DNA of 64,000 nt from Polynucleobacter meluiroseus (GTDB lineage: Bacteria > Pseudomonadota > Gammaproteobacteria > Burkholderiales > Burkholderiaceae). Where the stretch lies: NCBI GenBank assembly GCA_945881875.1, contig CAMCVH010000003.1, positions 1 through 64,000 on the forward strand. Reading direction: 5' to 3'. Position numbers and translations under genes: made by a program. This document shows, one piece after another, positions 9,448 to 17,923 of the stretch (position 1 is the first letter of the stretch; every line of letters begins with the position of its first letter). A model generated the notes under the pieces. The model had not been told where the DNA came from, searched no databases, and was given only the letters and a program-made list of their open reading frames with translations.

Positions 9448-10008
9448 ATGGCTTCTAAAACTCCTCACTCTAAGCTTGTCATTTTGGATAGAGATGGCGT
9501 GATTAATGAAGATAGTGATCTTTATATCAAATCACCTGATGAGTGGATTCCAATACCGGGCAGCTTAGAGGCTATTGCTAAACTCAATCAAGCGGGCTAT
9601 CACATCGCAGTTGCCACGAATCAATCAGGCGTTGGCAGAGGGCTGTATGACATGGATATGCTTAACGCCATTCATGATAAGTTCCATCGCCTACTGGCAA
9701 AGGTTGGTGGACATGTTGATGCCATCTTTTTTTGCCCGCATACCGATGCTGACCATTGTAATTGCAGAAAACCATTGCCTGGCATGATTGAAAAAATATC
9801 AGAGAGGTATGGCATACCCGTTAAAGGCGTGCCTATAGTTGGTGATAGCATCCGCGATTTAGTTGCAGGTGTTGCGGTTGGCGCAGAACCACACCTAGTG
9901 CTGACTGGTAAAGGCGAAAAAGCCAGAGCCAGTGGAAAATTACCGCCTTATACGGCAATCCATCAAGATCTCATGGCTTTTGCCAATCACTTTATTCAGC
10001 GTACATGA
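9448..10008 (+). CDS. gmhB: D-glycero-beta-D-manno-heptose-1,7-bisphosphate 7-phosphatase
   Basis: GmhB removes the 7-phosphate from heptose bisphosphate in synthesis of ADP-heptose for the LPS inner core. The 186-residue HAD-superfamily protein has the nucleophile motif LDRDGVIN (D14, D16), TNQSG (57-61), a zinc-binding loop with C96, H98, C104 and C106 (CPHTDADHCNCRKP), and GDSIRD (D133). It lies 3 bases after glyS and overlaps plsC by 4 bases. It links this operon to the LPS genes found elsewhere in the window. Confidence 0.93.
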   Translation: MASKTPHSKLVILDRDGVINEDSDLYIKSPDEWIPIPGSLEAIAKLNQAGYHIAVATNQSGVGRGLYDMDMLNAIHDKFHRLLAKVGGHVDAIFFCPHTDADHCNCRKPLPGMIEKISERYGIPVKGVPIVGDSIRDLVAGVAVGAEPHLVLTGKGEKARASGKLPPYTAIHQDLMAFANHFIQRT

Positions 10009-10745
10009 TTCAAATCAGATCAATCGCTTTTTTTCTTAGCATGTTAGTTTTTACGCCACTTTGGGCAACGATTTGCTTTTTAACTTTTCCATTTATAAGA
10101 CCAGCTAAACGTTATGAGTTAGCAAGGATTTGGAATGTTACGATGACTTATCTCGCTAAGCAAATTTGTGGCATTGAATATGAAATACGAGGCATGGAAA
10201 ATGTTGATGCCATGCTTGATCAGCCGGTTATTTTACTTTCGAAGCACCAGTCCGCTTGGGAGACCATTGCTCTTTTAGCTATCATTCCAAAGCAATTATG
10301 CTTTGTGTTTAAGCGAGAACTCCTCTGGATTCCATTTTTTGGTTGGGCTTTAGGCTTACTTAGAATGATTCATATTGATCGCTCTAAGGGTGCAGCGGCT
10401 TCACACTCCATTACCTCTCAAGGTAAAAAGTACCTAGCACAAGGTCTTTGGATTATTATTTTTCCTGAGGGCACTCGTACCCCAGTTGGCAGTTCTCCGC
10501 AGTACCACAAAGGGGGGGCTCGTCTTGCTAGTGCCACCAATGCATGGGTAATACCGATTGCTCACAATGCAGGACATTTTTGGCCAAAAAATAGTTTTCT
10601 TAAGTACCCAGGAAAAATTATTGTCTCAATAGGCCCTGCTATCAACACAGCAGATCAATCAGCTGGCCAAGTTCATCAAGCAACAGAAGAATGGATTGAA
10701 ACCGAAATGCGCGTTATTGATGCGCCAGCTTACAAGCCCAAGTAA
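10005..10745 (+). CDS. plsC: 1-acyl-sn-glycerol-3-phosphate acyltransferase (PlsC family)
   Basis: This enzyme makes phosphatidic acid from lysophosphatidic acid at the inner membrane. The 246-residue protein has an N-terminal membrane helix (about 8-30), the acyltransferase block I as SKHQSAWET, and the phosphate-binding FPEGTR (153-158). Block I is HX4E (H81, E86) rather than the textbook HX4D; a similar Glu form occurs in related betaproteobacterial proteins as I recall. The ATG overlaps the gmhB stop. Its last 32 bases overlap the 3' end of the convergent rsmA. Confidence 0.88.
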   Translation: MIQIRSIAFFLSMLVFTPLWATICFLTFPFIRPAKRYELARIWNVTMTYLAKQICGIEYEIRGMENVDAMLDQPVILLSKHQSAWETIALLAIIPKQLCFVFKRELLWIPFFGWALGLLRMIHIDRSKGAAASHSITSQGKKYLAQGLWIIIFPEGTRTPVGSSPQYHKGGARLASATNAWVIPIAHNAGHFWPKNSFLKYPGKIIVSIGPAINTADQSAGQVHQATEEWIETEMRVIDAPAYKPK

Positions 10746-11514
10746 TGTAATCTTCAACCGAAATATCTTGAGCGCGTAAGGCAAGAGTATCGTCTGAGAG
10801 ATCTAAACGTTCTTTTACGGCTGATAAGTTGTTTCTTAATACTTTCCTGCGCTGAGCAAAAGCCATTGAAACTAAAGAGGCTAAAGATTCATATTCAGAG
10901 GCAGTTAATTTAAGATCAACTCTAGGAATCATCTTAACCACTGCGGAGTTCACCTTAGGCGGCGGATCAAACGCATCAGGAGGAACATCTAGGACATTTT
11001 CTAAATGGTATCTTGACTGAAGCATGACAGATAAACGGCTGTATTCTGAATCTCCATGCTGAGCCACCATTCTTTCAATCACCTCCGCTTGAAGCATAAA
11101 AACCTGCTCGTCTACATAGTCCACAGCGTCCATGAGATGAAATAATAGTGGTGAGGATATGTTGTAAGGCAAGTTACCTACGATCTTTACCTTTGCTTGA
11201 GAATTACTCGCCTGAATTTGATCGCGAGCATTTTTAGCCCAATTCAAAAAATCAAACTTAAGTGCATCTGCCTCAAGAATAGTTAAATTTTTATGTGATT
11301 CAGATCTCCAGCGCTTCACTAAATCTCTATCTAATTCGACCACAGACATTTCATTTAAAGAAGCTAACAAAGGTCTCGTCATAGCGCCCAAACCTGGCCC
11401 AATTTCTATTACAGCATCTTGAGGACTTGGCTCAATAGATCGAACGATCGCATGAATGATGCCACTATCAACCAAAAAATGTTGTCCGAATCTTTTACGA
11501 GCCTGATGTGCCAC
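10714..11514 (-). CDS. rsmA: 16S rRNA (adenine1518/1519-N6,N6)-dimethyltransferase
   Basis: RsmA/KsgA dimethylates two adenines near the 3' end of 16S rRNA late in 30S assembly. The 266 residues carry the N-terminal RKRFGQHFLVD, the SAM-binding EIGPGLGAMT (37-46) and the catalytic NLPYNISSP (114-122). It is the last gene of a surA-pdxA-rsmA order conserved across proteobacteria. It overlaps pdxA by 20 bases at its start and the opposite-strand plsC by 32 bases at its end. Confidence 0.97.
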   Translation of the reverse strand: MAHQARKRFGQHFLVDSGIIHAIVRSIEPSPQDAVIEIGPGLGAMTRPLLASLNEMSVVELDRDLVKRWRSESHKNLTILEADALKFDFLNWAKNARDQIQASNSQAKVKIVGNLPYNISSPLLFHLMDAVDYVDEQVFMLQAEVIERMVAQHGDSEYSRLSVMLQSRYHLENVLDVPPDAFDPPPKVNSAVVKMIPRVDLKLTASEYESLASLVSMAFAQRRKVLRNNLSAVKERLDLSDDTLALRAQDISVEDYITWACKLAHQ

Positions 11515-12466
11515 GCTTATTCCTTGATATTGTGCGAGCCAACTCTAGGGCGGCAACCATACTTGAGGAATCAGCTATACCTTTTCCAGCTATATTTAAT
11601 GCCGTACCATGGTCAACAGAAGTTCTGATAATTGGAAGGCCTAGAGTCACATTGACTCCCCCACCAAAGGTTGCGAACTTAAAAGGTGCCAAACCTTGAT
11701 CATGTGACATTGCCAAAACAACATCCGCTTTTTTTAAATTTGAAGGCGTAAAGATAGTATCCCCAGGCAATGGGCCTATGACGTTATATTTTTTTCGTCG
11801 AAGATTTTCTAATGCCGGAATAATCACTTCAATCTCTTCACGACCAATATGCCCAGATTCTCCAGAATGTGGGTTGAGTCCTGTTACACAAATACAAGGA
11901 GAAGAGATATTAAATTTTTCCCTTAAATCTTTATCAATAATCTCAATAGTTTTTTCAATCAGCTCAATTGAAATAAAAGATGGAACCTCTTTTAAAGGAA
12001 TGTGCGTAGTGACCAAAGCAACTCTCAACTCATCTGGCAAAAGATCTGACTTAAAAGCTGGTTTTCCGGACAACATCATCACTACCAATGGTGTTTGACA
12101 CTTCTCAGCAAGATATTTAGTATGGCCAGTAAATGTCAAACCTGATTCAGAAATGATGCTTTTTTGAACTGGTGCAGTCACCATAGCGTCATATGTACCA
12201 GCTATGCAACCAGCAATTGCATGATCAAGAGTTGAAACAACATAGTTAGCATTTTCAACATTCAACTCACCAGCTTTTACTGGCTTTGATAAAGCTTGAT
12301 GCTCAATGATTAATCGATCATCAGATGCATTTAGGAGCGCCTTATCACCAATTAAATGAATCACTACATCATCGTATTTGTCCAGAAATTGTGATGCTGC
12401 TTTAACACTGATCTCAGGCCCTATGCCCGCCGGCTCACCTGTGGTTAGAGCAATGTGCATCATCAT
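11495..12466 (-). CDS. pdxA: 4-hydroxythreonine-4-phosphate dehydrogenase
   Basis: PdxA catalyses the NAD-dependent oxidation and decarboxylation step of the DXP-dependent pyridoxal phosphate pathway. The 323-residue protein has the start LTTGEPAGIGPEIS and metal-ligand histidines H155 (TTHIPL), H200 (GLNPHSGESG) and H255 (MSHDQG). Three consecutive ATG codons begin the gene and the first shares a base with the surA stop (TAATG), so the exact start within them is uncertain. Confidence 0.95.
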   Translation of the reverse strand: MMMHIALTTGEPAGIGPEISVKAASQFLDKYDDVVIHLIGDKALLNASDDRLIIEHQALSKPVKAGELNVENANYVVSTLDHAIAGCIAGTYDAMVTAPVQKSIISESGLTFTGHTKYLAEKCQTPLVVMMLSGKPAFKSDLLPDELRVALVTTHIPLKEVPSFISIELIEKTIEIIDKDLREKFNISSPCICVTGLNPHSGESGHIGREEIEVIIPALENLRRKKYNVIGPLPGDTIFTPSNLKKADVVLAMSHDQGLAPFKFATFGGGVNVTLGLPIIRTSVDHGTALNIAGKGIADSSSMVAALELARTISRNKRGTSGS

Positions 12467-13788
12467 TAATCAAGATTTCTAATTTCGACAGTGGCGCCGT
12501 CACGTATCTGGCGAATCCAATCCTCATAAGCTTGATCTAATTTTCTATCGCGAATAGCGGCACGAGCATAATCTCTTTGCTTATCAGCAGATAACTTCGC
12601 TTCGCGCCTCTCAACAACTTGAATCAGATGCCAACCGAACTCTGTTCTCACAGGTTCACTGACCTCATTGATGTTTAATCGATTCATAGCCTGTTCAAAT
12701 TCTGGTACTAACTCTCCAGGGGACATCCAACCTAAACCACCACCATTAGGTGCGCTGCCATCTTCAGAGTACTTTTTTGCCAATTGAGAAAAATCTGCTG
12801 CTTTGATCTTAATTTGCTCTTTAAAGCCATTTAATCGTCTTTGAGCCTCTTGATCAGTCAAACTTGGGCGATGCTTAAGAAGAATATGTTTAGCTTGGGT
12901 TTGAGTTACTGAAATCTCAGCATTTGCACTGACAGGCAAACCTTTACGATCCATTACCTTAATAATATGGAAACCCGCGCCACTTTGAATTAATCTTGAG
13001 ACCACTTGGTTTGTAGGTACTCCTGATACGGCATCTACGAGTAAGTGGGGTAAACGCTCAAGAGTGCGATAACCCAAATCTTCTGACCTGATACCTGAAC
13101 CCGTTATTGCAATTCGCTTACTAAAGCCCAAAAAATCTTTTTCTATTAATGCTTGCTTCAAAATGGCTTCTGCTTTTTCACGAGCACTTGCCAAATCTGA
13201 TGCGGATGCATTACTAGCTGTACCAATCACTAACTGAGCCAAGTAAACTTCGCCGCTTGCAGCTTCTGTATTTTTACCTCTATTTTTTTCAGCAATATAG
13301 TTATCTATTTCTGCTTCACTAACGCGAACGCGGGCATCAACCTCTCGCTCACGCAATCTTGCCGCAATGACTTCTTTTCGTAAGTCTTCTTTATATCTAT
13401 TAAAAGATGTTCCCTCTTTTTCTACTTTAGATTTAAATTCAGCAACTGTTAATTTATTTTGGCCGGCAACAGAAATTAAAATGCGATCTAATTCAGGATC
13501 TAAAACTCTGATGCCCTGCTCTCTAGCAAGATTTTGTTGGATCTGCTCAGAAACCAATCTTTCAAGAACTTGCTTTCTCAATTCAGCGGTCGGTGGCAGT
13601 TGACGATTGGTGGCCTTAAATTGTCTTTCAATAACATTGATTCGTCTTTCCAACTCAACCTTTGTAATTAAACTAGTGTCAACAACGGCCACAACTTGAT
13701 CAATTGACTGATTGGTTTTTTGTGCTTGAACAGCACCCCCAACAAAAGCAAAACCAAGAGTACAGAAAATAAATTTAGCTAGCTTCAT
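12466..13788 (-). CDS. surA: Periplasmic chaperone and peptidyl-prolyl isomerase SurA
   Basis: SurA escorts unfolded beta-barrel proteins, including LptD, to the BAM complex. The 440-residue protein has a Sec signal peptide (cleaved near residue 22, GGAVQAQ), an N-terminal chaperone domain and two parvulin domains. The first (about 180-280) is divergent. The second (about 295-395, with HILLKH, FSQLAKKYSEDGSAPNGGGL and FGWHLIQV) looks active. It overlaps lptD by 4 bases, so chaperone and client are made from one transcript. Confidence 0.96.
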   Translation of the reverse strand: MKLAKFIFCTLGFAFVGGAVQAQKTNQSIDQVVAVVDTSLITKVELERRINVIERQFKATNRQLPPTAELRKQVLERLVSEQIQQNLAREQGIRVLDPELDRILISVAGQNKLTVAEFKSKVEKEGTSFNRYKEDLRKEVIAARLREREVDARVRVSEAEIDNYIAEKNRGKNTEAASGEVYLAQLVIGTASNASASDLASAREKAEAILKQALIEKDFLGFSKRIAITGSGIRSEDLGYRTLERLPHLLVDAVSGVPTNQVVSRLIQSGAGFHIIKVMDRKGLPVSANAEISVTQTQAKHILLKHRPSLTDQEAQRRLNGFKEQIKIKAADFSQLAKKYSEDGSAPNGGGLGWMSPGELVPEFEQAMNRLNINEVSEPVRTEFGWHLIQVVERREAKLSADKQRDYARAAIRDRKLDQAYEDWIRQIRDGATVEIRNLD

Positions 13789-16154
13789 TCGTAACTTTCA
13801 AATGGTGATATCGGTGCAGGATTAGGGCTAATTGGTTCATATCCTGGAATATTAAAACGAATTAAGTCAATTGGGTTGTTGCCAAAGCCTGAAAAACCTT
13901 TGAAATCAATTTGCATATAAATTTCAGATGTGGCTAAGATTGATGTATTTTGATAGCGGCGTTGGACCACTTTTAACACCCAACAATCAGCATCGTACTC
14001 AAGACCAGCCACACGGTTTAAAACTTTATTAGAAATCAGATCATAGTTGTACCTAGCAACGCCGTACCACTGTCGAGTAATAGGCCACTGGCCAGAGAGT
14101 TCATATTGATCAGTTGTCGCGCGTGGATTATTGTTTGAATCTTTATCGTTAATATCTACAGATCTTTTATAGCTGACATTTAATAATTTTCTTACTTCTG
14201 GTCGATAGCTTGCAGTCACACTTTGTTGAACTATCTGGCTGATTTGATCGTTATATTGAGCCAAAGCATCTAGGTTGAAGTTTCCAGCTAAACGCGTTGA
14301 AAGACCTGCCAATAAATCTGATCTTTTAACTTGTGTTTGCGCTTGACCTGTCAATGTTACTTGCTGCCCTTCCATATCGATACGCTGAGCTAAGATAGCT
14401 CTCAAACGCTCAACACCTGTATCTGCATCCAAAATCCTTGAGGTAATACCAAAGGTAACTTTATTGTTGTCTGCAATACGATCATTACCAGCAAATGTGT
14501 TCTCACTAAATATTTGAGAGATACCAAAACCAGCAGCACCAGTGTCAAATAAGGGCAAGTCTGATTGATACTTATAAGGTGTATTGACGTAGAAGACTCT
14601 TGGTTCAAGTGTCATCAAAATATTTCTATTAAAAACCTTATTTAATTCAAGTGCATCTCGCTCTAATACCAATCCAGAATCCAAGCTGAATGTTGGTAAT
14701 GTCACATTACGATTTAAGTCTGCCTGCCCAGGAAAAGGATCAACTGTATATTGTGTAGATCTGAGAGTTAACTTAGGAGTTAGATAATACCCAGGCGTCA
14801 TAAATGGCTTAGCTACAGAAGAAACTGCATAAGCACGGTTACCAGCACTAAATGTTCTGTCTACGCTTGACAGGCCTTTATATGTAAATCTGGTTACATC
14901 AGATTCAAAAGAAAAGTTAAGACCATTCCAATTATTGCGAATGTATTTAGCATTTACCTGCGGCTCTCGGTCATATGGAAGAACCACTTGATTGGCTGGG
15001 TCAGGTTGAAGTGTTTGGTAGTTCTGGACGCGAGTTAAAACACTCCAACCTGAATTGGTATACCTAGTACCGATCTCTTGATTGAACTGACGATTAATCA
15101 CACCATTCAAACTTTTACCAAGGTCGTCAACATAAAGATCATCAGAAACTTTACTAAAGTCTGTGTAACCAACTAAGCCTGTTGCTAGGTTCTGTGTGTG
15201 CTTTAAACTAAATGCCCAACGATTTTTTCCAAACGCAGCATCATCCAGCACTTCTGCAGTAACAATTCCAGCATAATTTCTATCTAAGTAGCGGAACTCT
15301 GCTCCTAATTGCTCACCACGCCCCTCGATATATCTTGGGAATAGAGTCATATCTCGGTTAGGAGCGATATTGACGTAGTAAGGTAACGTGATATCCCAAC
15401 CTTTGACGCCTCCCCGATTTACAGATCCATATGTCGGCGATAGAAAACCAGAGCGGCGCCCGGAGCCTACAGGTAATACAAAAACGGGTGTGTATAAAAC
15501 CGGAACGTTAAAAAAATGTAAAACAGCATTTGTTCCAGAGGCTGATTTAGTATCCTCCTCAACATCCATTCTGCTGGCTGATAAATACCAATCTAAGTTT
15601 TCAGGACGACAAGTGCTGTAAGTCAAATTTTCAAGTTCAAACTCGTTGCCTTCTTTGAAGTCAACGCGATCGGCTTTGCCATAGCCGCCAATACCTCTTA
15701 GCTCGTAATTTGGATCTTCCATCCAACCTTCTTGAGCATCTACTCTTAACTTAGCTCTAGTACCTTTGAAATAAGTTGTATCTTTTAATAAAGTAGCGTT
15801 GCCTTCGATATCGACAACATCAGTGTCAGGGTCATAAACAATGACATCACCTTTAATAACTGTTCGCCCTCTTCGTATAACTGCATCCCCATCGAGTTGC
15901 ATTTGACGATCCATAACACCATCAAGCTTCTTTGAGGAAGTAAAAGTGGGTGATAAATCATCAGGAACAACTGGACGAACCAGTAATTGGTCTTCTAGTC
16001 GAAGTTTAAGTGGGGTATCAGGAGGTGTTACCTGTTCTTCAGCATAAGCTAACTGTGGCAAGGCCAAAGATGCAAATGCAACCGCTATCAGCTGTCTGAG
16101 TAGCGGGTTTTTTAGATCGAGTTTCGAGCTCGGGGTAATAAAAGTTTTAGGCAT
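13785..16154 (-). CDS. lptD: LPS-assembly protein LptD
   Basis: LptD is the outer-membrane barrel that, with lipoprotein LptE, inserts LPS into the outer leaflet. The 789-residue protein has a signal peptide with an unusually long n-region (cleavage near YA-38), an OstA-type periplasmic jellyroll (about 80-185) and a C-terminal beta-barrel (about 220-775). Only two cysteines are present, C182 (YSTCRPENLDWY) and C724 (DADCWVL), against four in E. coli. It heads the lptD-surA-pdxA-rsmA unit and diverges from amgK. Confidence 0.96.
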   Translation of the reverse strand: MPKTFITPSSKLDLKNPLLRQLIAVAFASLALPQLAYAEEQVTPPDTPLKLRLEDQLLVRPVVPDDLSPTFTSSKKLDGVMDRQMQLDGDAVIRRGRTVIKGDVIVYDPDTDVVDIEGNATLLKDTTYFKGTRAKLRVDAQEGWMEDPNYELRGIGGYGKADRVDFKEGNEFELENLTYSTCRPENLDWYLSASRMDVEEDTKSASGTNAVLHFFNVPVLYTPVFVLPVGSGRRSGFLSPTYGSVNRGGVKGWDITLPYYVNIAPNRDMTLFPRYIEGRGEQLGAEFRYLDRNYAGIVTAEVLDDAAFGKNRWAFSLKHTQNLATGLVGYTDFSKVSDDLYVDDLGKSLNGVINRQFNQEIGTRYTNSGWSVLTRVQNYQTLQPDPANQVVLPYDREPQVNAKYIRNNWNGLNFSFESDVTRFTYKGLSSVDRTFSAGNRAYAVSSVAKPFMTPGYYLTPKLTLRSTQYTVDPFPGQADLNRNVTLPTFSLDSGLVLERDALELNKVFNRNILMTLEPRVFYVNTPYKYQSDLPLFDTGAAGFGISQIFSENTFAGNDRIADNNKVTFGITSRILDADTGVERLRAILAQRIDMEGQQVTLTGQAQTQVKRSDLLAGLSTRLAGNFNLDALAQYNDQISQIVQQSVTASYRPEVRKLLNVSYKRSVDINDKDSNNNPRATTDQYELSGQWPITRQWYGVARYNYDLISNKVLNRVAGLEYDADCWVLKVVQRRYQNTSILATSEIYMQIDFKGFSGFGNNPIDLIRFNIPGYEPISPNPAPISPFESYE

Positions 16155-16165
16155 ATTACTTAAGT

Positions 16166-16184
16166 GCTTTTATTATACGAATCC
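16166..16184. promoter_or_regulatory. Overlapping divergent -10 elements for lptD and amgK
   Basis: Only 30 bases separate the ATG of lptD (minus, 16154) from the likely ATG of amgK (plus, 16185). In this gap, TATTAT at 16171-16176 (plus) and TATAAT at 16177-16172 (minus) overlap almost completely. A start from the plus element would fall at or just before the amgK ATG, giving a nearly leaderless message. The minus element would give lptD a leader of about 10 bases. The -35 matches are weak on both strands. Confidence 0.45.
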
Positions 16185-17210
16185 ATGAAGACTGATACCC
16201 GCTTATCTGAATTAAATACTTGGCTAGCCAGCTTGGCTCCAAATTGGTCAATTGACCTAAATTCCATCAAACCCGCATCCAGTGACGCAAGTTTTAGGCG
16301 TTACTTCAGGGTTTTAGGGGATAAATCTTCCCAAAACAGCAGTTTTATCATCATGGATGCCCCTCCAGCCAGCGAAGACACTAGGCCATTTATCAACATT
16401 TCAAAGCTTTTGGGTAATGCCGGAGCTCATGTTCCAATTGTTTTGGAGGCTGATATTGCTCAAGGCTTTCTTCTGTTGTCTGACTTAGGAAACGAAACCT
16501 ATCTAACAGCCCTTAATCCATCAACCGCCCCTAAACTTTATAGGGACGCTACAGAAGCCTTAATTAAGATGCAGCTGATACCCAATCAGGGGCAGTTGCC
16601 TGAATATGATAGAGCGCTCTTATCTAGAGAATTAGATCTTTTTCCAAATTGGTATTTAAATAAACATCTTCAAATTGAGCTGAGTGAGTCTGAAAAGCAA
16701 GATTTATCTAAGGTTTTTGAGCTGATTTTGGAAAACAACCTCGCTCAAGCTCAGGTGTTAGTCCACAGGGACTACCATAGCCGAAACTTAATGGTCACAA
16801 AAACAAAAAACCCGGGCATCTTAGATTACCAAGACGCCGTGTTCGGACCCATTACCTATGACTTAGCATCATTATTTAGAGATGCTTATATTGAATGGGA
16901 AGAGCCTGATCAAATGGATTGGGTGATTCGTTATTGGGAAATGGCGCGTAAAGCCGGCTTACCTGTTCAAAACGAATTTGGTGACTTTTATCGTGACTTC
17001 GAATGGATGGGACTTCAACGACATCTTAAGGTTTTAGGTATCTTTGCACGGCTTTACCATCGAGATGGGAAAGATGGCTACCTAAAAGATATGCCACTTG
17101 TTTTCAAATACACACGCAAAGTAGCTGAAAGATACATCAGCCTCAAACCTTTAATTCGTTTATTAGATAAAGTAGAAGGTATTCAACGTCCGGATGGTTT
17201 AACCTTTTAA
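16185..17210 (+). CDS. amgK: N-acetylmuramate/N-acetylglucosamine kinase AmgK
   Basis: AmgK phosphorylates the anomeric position of MurNAc (and GlcNAc) in the peptidoglycan-recycling bypass that avoids de novo UDP-MurNAc synthesis. The 341-residue protein has the aminoglycoside phosphotransferase fold, with catalytic loop HRDYHSRN (194-201) and metal-binding D214 in LDYQDAVFGP. The frame is open from a GTG at 16164, but the ATG at 16185 fits family N-termini better. No Shine-Dalgarno sequence is seen. Pairing with murU just downstream and the position beside lptD match known AmgK loci in Pseudomonas and betaproteobacteria. Confidence 0.9.
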   Translation: MKTDTRLSELNTWLASLAPNWSIDLNSIKPASSDASFRRYFRVLGDKSSQNSSFIIMDAPPASEDTRPFINISKLLGNAGAHVPIVLEADIAQGFLLLSDLGNETYLTALNPSTAPKLYRDATEALIKMQLIPNQGQLPEYDRALLSRELDLFPNWYLNKHLQIELSESEKQDLSKVFELILENNLAQAQVLVHRDYHSRNLMVTKTKNPGILDYQDAVFGPITYDLASLFRDAYIEWEEPDQMDWVIRYWEMARKAGLPVQNEFGDFYRDFEWMGLQRHLKVLGIFARLYHRDGKDGYLKDMPLVFKYTRKVAERYISLKPLIRLLDKVEGIQRPDGLTF

Positions 17211-17212
17211 TC

Positions 17213-17923
17213 ATGAACTCCCGCATTCATATTCCTTGCATGGTCCTAGCGGCTGGTCGCGGAGAAAGAATGCGTCCTCTGACGGACCATACACCTAAAC
17301 CTTTACTTAGGGTCAAAGATAAAACACTATTAGATTGGCATCTTGAAAATTTGGCCAAATGTGGCGCTCATCAGATTGTGATCAATCATGCATGGCTTGG
17401 TGAAAAAATTGTTCAGCATGTTAAAGACTCTTCTTTTCCAGAACTTCATATATCTTTATCCGAAGAAAATTCTGCTTTAGAAACCGCAGGCGGTTTAAAG
17501 CAGGCCATGTCATTTATGACAATTAAGGATTATTTTTTTGCTATTAATGGCGATGTGTTTTGCCCGGATTTCCCATTTAATAAAATTCAGATGATGGTTG
17601 ATAGTCTTCGCCAAAGCAAACAACCCGTCCTCGCTCATCTTTTTCTTGTTAATAACCCCGCTCATAACATGGATGGTGATTTTTGTCTGAATAAGGACCA
17701 CATCACTGAAAAAAACGGTACAGCACAAAGCTATACATTTTCAGGCGCAGGGATCTACCACCAAGATTTACTTAAAGGTATTAAGATGGGTGAAGTTGCA
17801 AAACTAGCACCAATACTAAAATTAGCCATGCCTCAGAATCAAGTTACTGGCGAACTATTAAATGTAGCTTGGGTAGATGTTGGCACACCGGAAAGATTGA
17901 TAGAGTTGAATAGAAAAATATGA
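17213..17923 (+). CDS. murU: N-acetylmuramate alpha-1-phosphate uridylyltransferase MurU
   Basis: MurU turns MurNAc-1-phosphate, the AmgK product, into UDP-MurNAc. The 236-residue nucleotidyltransferase has the signature LAAGRGERMRPLT (12-24) with K29 in HTPKPLL, and the NGD motif in FAINGDVF. It starts 2 bases after the amgK stop and overlaps pepP by 4 bases. Related glucose-1-phosphate thymidylyltransferases share the fold, but pairing with amgK makes MurU the best call. Confidence 0.88.
   Translation: MNSRIHIPCMVLAAGRGERMRPLTDHTPKPLLRVKDKTLLDWHLENLAKCGAHQIVINHAWLGEKIVQHVKDSSFPELHISLSEENSALETAGGLKQAMSFMTIKDYFFAINGDVFCPDFPFNKIQMMVDSLRQSKQPVLAHLFLVNNPAHNMDGDFCLNKDHITEKNGTAQSYTFSGAGIYHQDLLKGIKMGEVAKLAPILKLAMPQNQVTGELLNVAWVDVGTPERLIELNRKI

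Noticed and set aside
11778..12098. 106-codon open frame opposite pdxA
   Set aside because: A shadow of the pdxA coding sequence; the minus-strand protein carries all PdxA signatures.
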